This document shows positions 36,793 through 48,953 of a stretch of DNA of 64,000 bases, piece by piece. The translations under genes and the position numbers were made by a program. The stretch is from the NCBI RefSeq assembly GCF_030052815.1, contig NC_079496.1, positions 79,783,652 to 79,847,651 of the forward strand, written 5' to 3'. Origin of the DNA: Hevea brasiliensis (taxonomy: Eukaryota > Streptophyta > Magnoliopsida > Malpighiales > Euphorbiaceae). The stretch's first letter is position 1. Every line of letters starts with the position of its first letter. Below the pieces are notes generated by a model, which saw only the letters and a list, made by a program, of their open reading frames with translations, was not told where the DNA came from and ran no database searches.

Positions 36793-39063
36793 TGTGACAC
36801 CCCTTACTCGTCTACAGTGTAGCCGAGAGAGACATGTCACACTCGGTGTCGGAGTGCCATAACTTATGTTATTTCATTTTATTTTATTTTATTAATTACA
36901 TTTTATTTTATTAATTTAGGTTCAATTTATTAACCGGAGAAACTGACAGAGTTTCCCCTGACTTATTCATAATTTTGACGATTTCCACTTGTTAAAAATC
37001 TCAACAATGATTTCAATTATATGCATTTTTTTCACAATCTCAAATTTCATCTCAATATTCTCAAACTCAAATTTGTATTCATCCCATGCATAAATAAATA
37101 AATGCTCACTTTCATAAAGGAAATATCCAAATTTCATTAATTTATATAATTTACAAATGATTACATAAGCTCATAATTACAATGTCAAATGAATGTCTAA
37201 CTACAAAATACAAAATACAAAAATTACAGATGAATGTCATACCAAAATGCACTGTAGAGGATGTGCCACTGGACTCAATGCAGAATTGAACTTTCACGAT
37301 AATCCCAATCTATGGTCTACTGGGCTCTCGCTCTGTATCTCTAGTACCTACGCGTGGCAAAAGGCAAGCATACAACTTAGTGGTGCCAATATAATATAAA
37401 AATAAACTAAATAAATAAATGCAAGAAATTATTATTTTTTTCATGCAGACTGAATTTTTTTATAATTATTTGTAATATTCTTAATTTAGTGATTTTTTTA
37501 TATTCATTATTTAATTGTAATTTTTTATGATTTATTTTATTTGCCTAAATAACCCATACTAGTTGACTGGATTGAATAAACGGGTGAACTGGTACAGGGT
37601 ATCAAGTACCTTGGGCCGTCACACCATCGATCACATAGTGTCTGCCAGGTGTGCAACAGAACAGCTAACAAGCCATAATAATCATCGGGCATAAAGCCAA
37701 GTATATTAAGAATAGCAAAATGGCCATAGGCCATAATATCACAAAATGGCACTAAAGCCATGAATTACGAAATGGCGTAAAGCCATAGGCAGTACTGCAA
37801 TTGGAACCCTATTGGCATGCCAAATTATCCAAACCAATCATTCTAGGCATACTAGGGCAAGTTGACAAAGTTAAGTATTTGGTTCTTTGCATTTGAAGTT
37901 GTGGTGATTACAATTCATATTACTATTCATGTAAAAATGTTGACTTTTTCATAATTAATAGGTATACCATTTTTAAACACATGGTCATACCACATTTTGG
38001 GTCACAATTTTGTTGGCATTGGTTGCCAATTGTAATTCAAAGCATATTGGAAGAAATTTCAAATTTTCAAATTTGGTCACTTATGTTTACTATTCCATTG
38101 GACCATTCTACAGTGGGAATTTGGCTAAACTTTCTTCATCAAAGTTGCTCTTTAATGTGTCTAATTTATTTTCCCTTTTTAAATCACTCTATTTGGAGTT
38201 CTGTAGCTCAAGTAATGGCATTTTTACCATAACTGGCTAGATTGGTCATTGTCTATGATTTCTAGACAATTTTGGTTCTACCAGATTTAGTGAGCTAATT
38301 TTTGTTAGCAATTTGAATAGGTTATGGTCAGAATTTGGATTTTTACTCCATGAAAGTTATTCTACTATGTCTAAGCTTGCCATGGGTTCAAGAATCAGGT
38401 CATTTGGACCTCTCTACACAAAGTTATGGCCTTTTGAACCAACACTATTTATTTAGTCATTTTCCAGGTCTAGATTTTTTATTACCCGAATTTAGGCAAA
38501 TTTTAGGTTACTTTAAGTTAGTTTTCTGGTTAGGGTCTCTCCATAAAAAATGTGGCATTATGTCCTTAGTTTCCCCTTCAATTGGCCTTACACCAATTGA
38601 AGCTACACAAGTCAACTTATTGCTGCCCTAAACACACTAGACTCAAGTCCAGAATTTCTGGCACCTAGTGCAGCTTGAACATTTTACCATTCAATGCCAC
38701 AATTCACTCCAAATTAAGGTTAATTCACCTCAAATGGTCACTAATTGACCATTAGAACACTAGTTCATCATCAATTTAGCAAAACCCTAATTTAGTTGAA
38801 ACCCTAATTCTCAATTTCTGCATCTCACACTACACATGAAAATCAAAGTTCTAATACATATATTCTCATTCATGGCCATCACAACACACATTAATTCCAT
38901 TAAAATTTATCCAATCCATCTTTAATTCATGGCTACCAAAAATTTAGGGAAAGTCTAACATGCATAATTTGTTAAATATAGTTCCAGACATTCTGGCTGT
39001 CTGGACGGATATTAGTCATCAGAAGAGTAGAATGTACAGACTATCTAAAATGAGGGTGTTACA
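36793..39063 (-). mobile_element. Element C, 5' LTR
   Basis: 2271 bp from TGTGACACCCC (36793) to GGGTGTTACA (39063). It is a diverged family 1 LTR, shorter than A because it lacks much of the LTR-start side: near 38965 it passes from the AAATTTAGGG region straight to GTTCCAGACATTC. The double hairpin (about 37350-37381) is degenerate. It ends inside F gag, with TCCTA at 39064-39068 as the candidate target duplication. Confidence 0.85.
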
Positions 39064-39512
39064 TCCTAAGTCAGTACTGGGTGTTCCACCAAACTATAGG
39101 GAATAGTCTTTCACTAATCATAGCATCCCCTTGCAGCAAAGAAATTGAATATTCGAATTTCAATTCATCCATGCAGTGTAGCTTTTTGAATACTCTCTCC
39201 ATTCATTCTAGCCACTATTCTACTTCTAAAGGGTCCACTGTACCCTTAAATTCAATTGCCCCATATTTGATCAGTTTATCATATTGTCTTGCTGGAGGCT
39301 GAGGTTGCACTGCTGGTGTTTGGATCAGGGCTTGGACTGGCATATTTCCAGCCATTTATTGGAACAAAGCAGCCATTTGTTGAGCAAATTCTGTAGGAAA
39401 CTGATGCATAGGTGGAGCTGGTGTAGCTAACCCACTAACATGCTGAGGAACTGGGGCTTCCCCTGTGGCTCAGCCTCAACTGACTGCTCAATTGAGCGAT
39501 CTCCTTCTTCCA
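39064..39512 (-). pseudogene. gag: Element F gag, N-terminal part
   Basis: Gag start of the outermost element F: ATG at 39512, MEEGDRSIEQ-like, then a Gln-rich stretch and the core (RQYDKLIKYGAIEFKGTVDPL) up to about LTDLG, where C is inserted. A one-base loss near 39465 and several stops disrupt it. All other elements in the window lie between this gag and the unseen ends of F. Confidence 0.8.
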
Positions 39513-39684
39513 TATTCAATTAGAGGATATTCTATCTCCTGAATAAACAACATTAGGAGATTTCCCTCCGTAAGTTTATATTCATAATGTAATGCACCGT
39601 ATGTATCAATTAATGACATTTAGCAGTTGTACATATAAAAAAAAAAAATTCAAAATCACAATTCAAAACATGCTTTGAAAACTA

Positions 39685-39696
39685 GCTCAGATACCA
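39685..39696 (-). other. Element F primer-binding site
   Basis: The minus strand reads TGGTATCTGAGC, one mismatch from the initiator-Met tRNA site. Confidence 0.82.
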
Positions 39697-39704
39697 CTAA
39701 AACA

Positions 39705-40500
39705 TATCACACCTTATCCTTATATAAGGCATGACATGATCTCATAACATATCTAATGAATTACCAAACTTTGCCTACCGGTAATCCATTAAATATATTA
39801 TAAGGGATTTTAAACAATTTCAATTCATTTTTAAGTGTAAAGAAATGTTAAATAATTGTTAAAGAGCTCTTTAATGAGATTTATATAAGAAAACTGTAAT
39901 TTTAATTAATTCAGAATTTTCAAAATTTTACAGAAATTTCGGTAGAGTTCTGTTCTAAAAATTGCGAAAATAGTTCTTCAAAACCTATTAAAAACACTCT
40001 CAATAATTATATTATCCACAACTCCATTAAATTCAACACAACTCAATCTCATCAAACTCAATCAAAGGTAGCAATTCATTAATTGAAAAATTAAAAAAGA
40101 AACTTAAATATTATATTAATCGGGATACATAAGTTTACATTATAAAAATTTACATGAACCAAAAATAAAATCTCAAACTTTTTATACACCTACTCAAGTT
40201 CTTTACATACATACATACAGATAGATATATATCAAAAGAAAATTTGCAAGGGTATAATCTATATACCTAGTATCAACTCCAAAATAATGCTCACTATATG
40301 CAACAAGTAGCTCACTCTGCTACTTTATCTATCTCCTTACCTGCGACAGCATAAACAAACAATTGCTGAGCCAAAACTCAGTAGTGCACAACTAAAAAAA
40401 ATTAACACATCAATATAAATCACAATATTCCAAAACCAAATCAATTTTAATGTCAACACATGTAAAATCGTACCTTATTTCTAAAACAAGAGAATCATTT
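39705..40500 (-). mobile_element. Element F, 5' LTR, first visible part
   Basis: Family 2 LTR with the terminal TG decayed to TA (TATCACACC), the ATAAGGCATGACATGATC motif, and a weak CTGAG/CTCAG hairpin at 40366-40381. It is cut at 40500 by LTR I. The rest must lie right of the window. It is the most diverged family 2 LTR here, as expected for the oldest layer. Confidence 0.8.
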
Positions 40501-40945
40501 TGTGACACCCCTTATCTGTTTACAGTACCTTATTTCTAAACCAAATCACTTTGTGTCATATTCAATGCCGGAGCACCCTATCTTGTCTTGTCATGTACCT
40601 TATTAATTTAATGTTCATTTATTTATATTATCCCATGTGTAGAATTTTTTTTATCACATTTCATTTTTATGGAGATCCAAATGGAGTCTCCTCTGTTTTT
40701 ATTAGCGCATGGCGGGTTCCATTATTTACCTGTTAAAACAATTTATATCCATTTCATATTTTCATATATCATCTCATTGCTCATATCAATTTCCAATACA
40801 TTATATCATATCATAACTCATATAATTTTCAAGAAAACAAATTTCATTTCAGTCATATAAAATTCAGATACAATAGTTTACAAATTATTTACAATCACAA
40901 AATGATTTACATCATTTACTTATATATAATTACTAGAATGCAAAA

Positions 40946-41012
<67 letters not shown>

Positions 41013-41428
41013 CCCTACTAAAATGGACTATTGAGGTGATAACCTACACTGTAGCAAATCTGGTCAAAATCTTGTCTAGGCATTACTGCTACTGCTGGTG
41101 CTGGTCTCTTGTACCTACACGTGGTAAGAGCTAACGCGCTAAGCATATTGCTTAGTGGTGCATAAATTGAAATAAAAATAACTAACTAATTGAAATAATT
41201 ATTCTACTTATAACCTTATAAAGAAATATAGAATTTTATGAATTTAAAATCTTTTACATGTTTATAGAACTTTGGAAGCAATTAAGTTAATCAGGATCTT
41301 TTCTGTTCATTTATTCCATGTTTAGTCTTATTACTCATACCTGTGATCTCTTTATGTACTTGTTTAAATTTAAGGCTTATTACTCTTATCTGTGCCCAAG
41401 TAACCTATAACAAATTATAAAGACTAGA
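40501..41428 (-). mobile_element. LTR I (family 1), interrupted by G
   Basis: Begins with TGTGACACCCC, the LTR end on the minus strand, followed by degraded family 1 LTR sequence (GCCGGAGCACC; a hairpin CTAAGCA...TGCTTAG at 41139-41155 before GTGGTGCA). It is cut at 41428 by the G LTR. No internal region is seen, so it may be a solo LTR or the 3' LTR of a minus element. CATTT at 40496-40500 is the candidate target duplication. Confidence 0.7.
40950..41009. repeat. (AT)n microsatellite
   Basis: About 60 bp of uninterrupted AT dinucleotides, roughly 30 units, inside LTR I. It is likely polymorphic and prone to assembly error. Confidence 0.97.
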
Positions 41429-44400
41429 TGTAACACCCCTGTTTGCATAGCTTGGTATACTTCACTATTCTGGTGACCGATGTCAGCCCGGATTATTAAG
41501 GGGATTATAACCACATTTAAGACAACTAGATAAGCCCTGAAAACAAATATTAAGTAATTGTCAAATAGCTAAGTAAATAAGAAAAACAGAACACAAGAGG
41601 TTAAATGAGCCGAGAGTCACAGCGATGGGTGACCTTCTCGGGAACGACTGCGAGGTCGATTTAAACTCAAATTTCGAATCGTAAAATGTGACGTCGTGGT
41701 CCTTAGGACTATTGTGAACACAGTGAAATAGAGAAAACCACAAAAAAGAATGGTTAAGCCGGTCAAATAATTTGGTCAGGGATCCAGAAGAAATATTGAA
41801 TTATTTGCAAACCGGGTCAAACCGGCGAGGGGCAATTTGGTCAATTGGCCCCTGGAGTCGACTCCTGACCTGACTGTCAAATAAAATTGGAGAAAAAAAA
41901 ATTTTGAAGTTGGAAATTAAATTAAAGAACTAAAGAAAAATAAATGAAAAAAAAAAGAGAGGAAAAAGAAAAAGTGAAAAAGTGATTACATCATGCATGA
42001 CATCATGCATGATGCAATAAATCTTATAATTAAAAATTTAAATTTTAGGGTAATTTTTGGTCTTACCAAAGGTTAAAAATTTATAAAAGAAAAAGAATAA
42101 AAAAAGAGGATTGTCTTCATCTTCTTTCCGTCTCCCATCTCTCTCCTCTCCCTCTCCAAAACCTCCATGAAAGCTCATTTGTGAGCTTGAAGAAACCAAA
42201 ATCCCACCATAGAAAATTCACTTACCATGATTAAACTTTGTTTGGGCAACTAAAAAAGAAGATTAAAGGAGAAAGAAGGAAGAAAAAGTTGAAGGAAGTG
42301 AAGATTGAAAAGCTATATCAAGGTTAGTAAGCTAAACTTGAATTTCTAGTTGAATTAATTGTGTTTATAGTTGAATAAACCTAAAAATATACTTAAAATG
42401 AAATGAAAACAACTTTGGAGGACTAGGTTTGAATTCAGCCAGCTAGGATTTAAGTTGAGAATGCATGAGTTTGATTGAATTAAATATGTTAGAAAGCTTG
42501 AATGAGTTGAGAAATGGTGTTTGTATGCTTGGAACTAATTAAATGTAACAAATCAAGTGAGTTAGGGTTTTGGACCTAGGGTTTGGTAGACAAAACTTAG
42601 AGAATTGGTCAAATGGTGTGTTTGACCTAGTTTGAGTTGAAAAATGGTCATGTATGACCAATTGTAGTATGTTGGAAGTATTGGAATCAAGTGGAGATTC
42701 TGATTGGATATGACCATTATGCAGGCAGCAGGACCAAGGTCCCTTTCAGGGACCAAAAATGAAAATTTACCAACCCACTTGGTGTGAGGCCAATTGGGAA
42801 TGAAACTAGACACAAAATGGCACATTTTTCATTTAGGAATCATGCCCAGAAAGTGACCATAGCACAGTAAACAAATTGACCAAATCCGGAATTGGGTGTT
42901 CTGCCCTGTACAAAAATGACCAAATGAACAGTGTTTGTTCATTTGGCCATAACTTGGGCTAGGCAGGTCCAAATGACCTGAAATTTTACCAGTAGAAAGT
43001 TGAGACATATTACTATAACTTTTATGAAGAATAAAAACCCAAATTATGCCCTTAACCAAGTCATTTAGCCACCCAAATTTGGTGACCTAAAACTACCAGA
43101 ACCAAGTTGGTGCCCAAAAAATCTGGGTTAGGCCAATCAGGCTAGCCATGTTCAAATGGCTATAACTTGAGCTAAAAAACTCTAATTGGAGTGATTCAAA
43201 AAAGGAGAATAAAGTTAAGACAATAAGGAATAATTTCTATGAAGAAAACTTAGCCAAATTCTAACAGCAACATGACCAATGGAACAGTGAAAAATAGGAC
43301 ACCAAAACTGAAAATTTGTAATTTTGCCTAAAGGACTTAAAATTTCAGAAAACAACCAAAACCAACAAATTTAGTAACCAAAATGTGGTATGTGGGTGAA
43401 ATTGGAATTTCCATACCTATTAAGCATTAGAAAGTCAACAAATTGACTTGAATAGTATAGTGAATAGTAACCCTGAAACACAAATTTTAAAGAACGCCAA
43501 GTTTACCATATTAAAGCTAGGTAAAAGTAAATTTGAAATTATTTTTGGATTTTTGATAAGTTATGATACTAAAACACTGTGAAACTGTGTTTCAGTGGAA
43601 AAGAATATCGGAAAAGAACCCGAGGGATCGAGTCAAGGGCAAGAGGCGACTCATATAAGGTTTGTGCACAACATAGAATTTTTGTAAATTTTCTTCTGCA
43701 CATTGTTTTGAATGAATTGAGATATGAAATTGTGACATTATTGAATTGAAAAGTTTATTATGCTTTTGATTTAAATTGTTGAAAGATTAATTGTTTGTGT
43801 TTGAAATGGCAATAAATGTTTAGTAAATTGTTAAGATAGTTTTGAAATCACAGTGTCATAACCATATATTTGAATACCTCACTAGCATGACTAATGGGGG
43901 AAATCAGTTTCGAATTTTGATTCCTTCTCTGGCTGAAATGTTGAGGTGTCTGCCAGTAGAAGAAGAAAAAGAATGGGTTCCCATATATTTGAGCTATCTA
44001 GCCTTGTGATGTGACTTCTCATAAGCCTTTGGCTATTGAGATTAATATGTTTCGAATGGCATGATATAACTGTGTGTTTTTATGAAATTTGTTTTTAGAC
44101 TTTTGAAATGAAATTGTTTGGATTAAAATTTTGTAAATCATGTTTTGAATTTTATATCTCATGTTCAGTTTAATTTTTGAATGAATATGTTTTAAATTCC
44201 GCATAAAGATTATTTTAGTATGTTATGCACCACTGAGTCCTAGTACTCAGCGATGGCTGTTATTGCTGTCGCAGATATAGAGACTAGAGGAGCAGCAGAG
44301 TGAGCTGCTGAGGATTGTGAAGCCACCTTCCCTGAAGTTTATTAGGTATATTTTATACCCTGATTGTAAAAATTATTTTGATGTATGTAATGTATGTAAA

Positions 44401-44950
44401 TTTAGAAAATGGTCATGAGCAGTTGTATAAAACTTGTAATAAATTTTAGTTTGGATTTTTCCTAATGTAAATTTTGGAATGATATATGTAAATTGTTTTA
44501 TCTTAAATGAAATATGAATGGAAGTATTTTGTTTTAATTTGAATGAAATTACTTAGTAGTATTTTTGATGATGTTGAATTTTGGAATTTGAGAAATAATG
44601 TTGAAATTGGTTGGGATGGATGTTGAATTGATGAAGTTGATGAGATAAATCATTCGAAGTGCTTTTTATAGGTATTTGAAGAAATGTTTTCTCAAAATAC
44701 AGACGGCACTCTGCCGAAATTTTTACAAAATTTGCGAAAAAATAAAATGGGACAAAATTCTTAACTAGTTTTTAAACTCTAATTAAATGTTTTAATACTT
44801 ATTAGAAAATGCCCAACACTTATAAAAGTAAGAAAATTGTTTTAAAATCCCTTGTAGGGTACTTAATGAGTTATCGGTAGGTGAAGTTTGGTACTTCCTT
44901 AGGTATTCTACGGGATCATATTATGCCTTACAGAGGGGTAAGGTGTGACA
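41429..44950 (+). mobile_element. Element G, 5' LTR
   Basis: 3522-bp plus-strand family 2 LTR from TGTAACACCCC (41429) to AAGGTGTGACA (44950), the size class of the E and H LTRs. It contains CATGCATGATG-type inverted motifs at about 41985-42016, the CCAAATGAACA inverted repeat at 42920-42946 and the double hairpin at 44233-44272. CTAGA at 41424-41428 is the candidate target duplication. Confidence 0.9.
44233..44272 (+). promoter_or_regulatory. Tandem double hairpin in the G LTR
   Basis: Stem 1 is CTGAGT/ACTCAG (6 bp, 6-base loop). Stem 2 is GCGATGGC with GCTGTCGC around TGTTATT, with one wobble and one weak pair. It lies about 700 bases before the LTR end. Confidence 0.55.
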
Positions 44951-44958
44951 TGTTTTAG

Positions 44959-44970
44959 TGGTATATGAGC
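44959..44970 (+). other. Element G primer-binding site (decayed)
   Basis: TGGTATATGAGC has two mismatches to TGGTATCAGAGC, eight bases after the LTR. Confidence 0.8.
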
Positions 44971-45138
44971 GAATTTTTAAATAACATTTTAACTTGTGAA
45001 TTTGTGTCTTTTCTTTACTAAGTACAACTGCTCAATGTCCTTATTTGTTACATACAGTGCATTACATCATAAATATGAACTAACGGAGGGAAATCTCATT
45101 GTGTTATTTGTTTAGGAGATATCCTACTCCAGATTGAT

Positions 45139-45978
45139 ATGAAAGAAGGGGATCGCTCAGTTGAGCAATATGTTGAAGCTGAGGCACAAGGGGAAGCCCT
45201 AGCTTTACATAATGTGAGTGGGTCAGTAGCACCAGCCCCATAAATGCCGCAGTTTCTTGCACAGTTTGCACAGCAGATGGCAGCAATGTTTCAACAAATG
45301 GCTAGAGGTATGCCTGCTCAAGCTCCACCCCAGACTACTGTGATACAACCACAGCCTCCAGCCAGACAGTATGACAAGTTGTTAAAGTATGGGGCTACGA
45401 AATTCAAGGGTACAATAGACCCTTTAGAGGCAGAACAGTGGCTAGAGAGGATGGATCGAGTGTTCAAGAAATTGCACTGCCCTGATGAGCTAAAATTTGA
45501 ATACTCAGTATCGCTACTGCAAGGGGATGCGTATGATTGGTGGAAGACCATCCCCCACAGCTTGGCTGAACCACCAGTACTGACCTGGGATGACTTCATA
45601 AGAGAATTCAGACAGAAATACATCCCAGATGCATATGTGGATCAGAAACTACAAGAATTTCTGAGTTTGAAATAAGGCAACAGAACAGTGGCCGAGTATG
45701 AGAGGGAGTTCTCCGGCTTAAGCCACTATGCTGGGAGTCTCCTGTCTACCAGCAAGGAAAGGTACAAGAGATTTGAGACGGGTTTAAAGCCTAGCCTACG
45801 GACAAAAGTAGTGGGATTCAGACACAGTAATTTGTCAGAGCTCATCTCTCAGGCACTTGAGTTGGAAAGAATTAAATCAGAAGAGAACCCAGCAAAAGAA
45901 AAATCTAAAAAAGATAAAGGGGAAAAATCACTTGAGCAAAGTCCTAGTGGTACCTCTAGAAAGAAGAAGAAATTTGGG
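45139..45978 (+). pseudogene. gag: Element G gag, truncated
   Basis: Starts at the ATG at 45139 (MKEGDRSVEQ). CAA-type codons became TAA at 45241 and 45673. In between, the frame reads QFAQQMAAMFQQM and the gag core with WLERMDRVFKKLHC and GDAYDWWKTIPHS. Past 45688 it continues EYEREFSGLSHYAGSLL and a Lys-rich linker. Homology to E and H ends after RKKKKF at about 45975, where element D sequence begins. The zinc knuckles, all of pol and the 3' LTR of G are missing from the window. Confidence 0.87.
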
Positions 45979-48825
45979 TCTTATGGTATTAGAATGCCAA
46001 GAAAATGCTTAGAAAATTTTTCTATCGATACACACAATTTTGGCTCGTTAAGCCAAACGGAGGGCATTTTAGTCATTTCGTCTTTAGAGATGATTTTTGG
46101 CCAACTTTTCCAATTAAATAAATAATTTATATAACATAAAATATGAATAAATGTTGTTGAAAATTTAATTGAAGTTAAATAGACAAGAAATGGAGAGAAA
46201 ATGAAAGAAAATGGGATTATGACATCATAATGATGTCATTAAAATTCTCCCAACCAATCTAATGTTGACACATGGCATAAACTTATTTAAAAGAGACCAA
46301 ATGGGCTGAAAATGAAAAAAAATCAGAACTCTCCTCTTTCTTCTTCTCTTTGCCGTCACACTCCCACCATTGCTAGCCATAAACAAGCTTTTCAAAGCTT
46401 GATTCCCTTAACTTTTACCCAATAAAACCCTAACCTAGCAACACAAAAAAGTGTTCTTACACATTGGAGAGTCTTTTGGGAGAAAAAAGAAAGGAAAAAG
46501 AGGAACCCTAGTAAGTGGGACATCTCACTCCATTAAAAGTTTGTGACCTAACCTTGGTTTTTACTTCAAATTCATGTTTATGGACTATAAATGAGTGCAA
46601 ATGACAAAGAAATTGATGAAATATCATTTGTATGCCATCCCTAAATTACGGCAGCCTTGGTTGGGGTATGCTTGTGATGAGTTTTATGGAGCTAACATGC
46701 TAGTATGGCGGCCCTTAATATGCATCTTGTAAGTGGATTGATGAAATGCAATGAAAATGCATGGTTTGTAATGTTTAAGTTAGGTTTTGGGTGGAAAAAT
46801 GGGACTTTGGTCATGTGATGATGAAAGTAGGTTTTAATGGTCAATTAGTGACCATTTGGTTCTGTTTAAATAAAAAAGGAAGTGAATTGTGTAGTGGGAT
46901 TGGAGTTTGGTGTGGCTGCCCTTGGTGACCTGCAGGAATGTGCATGAGTCTAGCAGATTTGGGCAGCAATAAATAAAATTGTAGAGGTTGAATTGGTGCA
47001 AGGCTAATTGGACATGAAACTATACACATAATGTCACAAATTTGGTAAAGAAACCATGCCCAGAAAACCAAATCAAGTTGACCAAAATATTGCCCAAATC
47101 CTGGTGACCTGCATTCTGCCTGGGCAAAATGACCAAATGAATAGTATTTGGTCATTTGCCCATAACTTAGTGTAGAAATGTCCAATTGACCTGAAATTTT
47201 ACCAGAAACAAGCTGAGATATAGATCAACAACTTTCATGAAGAAACATAACCCAAATTATGACCATAACATATTCAAAAAGTGACCTGAAATCACTACTC
47301 CTAACACTATAGATTTGGTCAGTCCAGAAATTCTGGAAATATCATAATCTAGCCAGTTGTGGTTTTTGGGCCATAACTTGAGTTACAAAAGTCCAAATGG
47401 AGTGATTCAAAAAAGGAAATGCAACTAGACAAAATAAGGAACAACTTTCATGTTGATCATTTTGCCAAATTCCCAATGAAAAAATGACTAATGGAACATT
47501 AAAGACAAAGCATGAAAACTGAAAATTATGTCCAATTAACATTAAGCTTAGAAATGATATTGGCAACCAATACCAACAATTTTAAAATGCAAAATGTGGT
47601 ATGTTGATGATATTTAAATCAATATACCTATTGTCAATGCAAAAGTCAACATTTTAGTTGACTCATGAAATGAATAGTAGCCATAAAATTTCAATTTCAA
47701 AGAATTACATAAATTAAAAGTGTTAAATGCCCTAGTAGGCCTAATGTGATTGGTTTGGATAGGTTGGCATGCCAATAGGGTTCTGTTAGCAGTACTGCAT
47801 ATGGCTTCATGCCATTCTGTGTTTTATGGCCTCACGTGCCATTTTGTGATAAAATAGCCTTTGGCTATGTTGATTGAGATATTAAACTTGGATTTTATCC
47901 CCGATAATTATTACAGCTTATTAGCTGTTCTGTTGCACACCGGGAGAGACAATGTGACCGGTGGTGTGATGGTCCGAGGTATTTAGTACCCAGTGCCAGT
48001 TTACCCGTTTATCCAGTCCAGTCAACTAGTATGGGTTACTCGGGCAATGATAATAAACCTTACCAAATTTTAATCGAATAATACTGCAATAAATATCAAA
48101 AATTAAGTCTACCAAAAATGTAAACATACATTCTGCATATTTATTTTATTTTATTTTATTTTATATTGTCACCACTAAGCAGAATTGCTTAGCGCGTCGC
48201 TTTTGCCACGCGCAGGTACTGGAGACCTAGCTGGGGAGCCTAGCAGACCTCAGACTGGGTGAGCCTTCAAATTTGCATCCGGAGTCCAGAGTCACCTCAC
48301 ATCTGCAATGCATATGGTAGGACATTAGGCTTGTGGGGTAGCATTTTGTATTTTGTATTTTGTATTAGTTTTGGATTGTAACTATAAACTCTTGAAATTA
48401 TTTGATGATGTAAATATATGAAATTTCATATTATTGAAATTTTCTGTATAATGTATATTGATAAATGAAATGTTGAGAAATTTTTATAAATGAGCTTCCA
48501 GTGATGATGTGAACAGAAAAGAAAAATTTTTGAAAATAATATTGAGATTTTGAGATTGAGTTGAGATATGTGTGTATAATGGAGTTTGAATTTGGAAATT
48601 ATATAGGAAGTGTTTTTAAATAGGTTCAGAAGAACTATTTTTCCAATTTGTAGCCGGCACTCTGCCGAATTTTCTATAAAAATTTCGGAAAAATTCAGAT
48701 TTATCAAAAATTGTAAATAAATGAATTAAAAGGAATAAATTGTAATTAAAACATGAATTGGTGCTCCGGTACACTGAGTGGCATATCCTACTCGGCTGCA
48801 CTGTAGACGGGTAAGGGGTGTCACA
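45979..48825 (+). mobile_element. Element D, 5' LTR, lacking its first ~300 bp
   Basis: Plus-strand family 1 LTR, collinear with the reverse complement of the A 5' LTR from about 18706 down to 15850, ending GGGTGTCACA at 48825. The LTR start with TGTAACATCC is absent; G gag lies directly at the break. Inside are an ATGACATCAT/ATGATGTCAT pair at 46219-46239, an inverted repeat at 47130-47154 and the double hairpin at 48175-48213. Confidence 0.88.
48175..48213 (+). promoter_or_regulatory. Tandem double hairpin in the D LTR
   Basis: Stem 1 is CTAAGCA/TGCTTAG-like (CTAAGC with GCTTAG). Stem 2 is GCGCGT with ACGCGC plus inner GC pairs around TTTT. It is the family 1 version of the element, with stems different in sequence from G and H. 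Confidence 0.55.
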
Positions 48826-48830
48826 TTTAA

Positions 48831-48842
48831 TGGTATCAGAGC
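48831..48842 (+). other. Element D primer-binding site
   Basis: TGGTATCAGAGC is a perfect initiator-Met tRNA match, five bases after the LTR. Confidence 0.93.
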
Positions 48843-48953
48843 ATCGGTTTAGGCGTTTCTGGGCCTAGATATAGTGCATACTATTGCATTGCATTTGTAA
48901 GTATTGAGGTGACACTGATGCATATCTGTTTGTTTTATTATTTTGAATAGGAT

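Noticed and set aside
39705..40500. A solo LTR.
   Set aside because: A primer-binding site and gag start lie directly beside it in the correct order, so it is the 5' LTR of F.
41429..45978. A host gene in the plus-strand region.
   Set aside because: The open frames are Gag of element G with the family 2 start and core motifs, preceded by a full LTR and primer-binding site.
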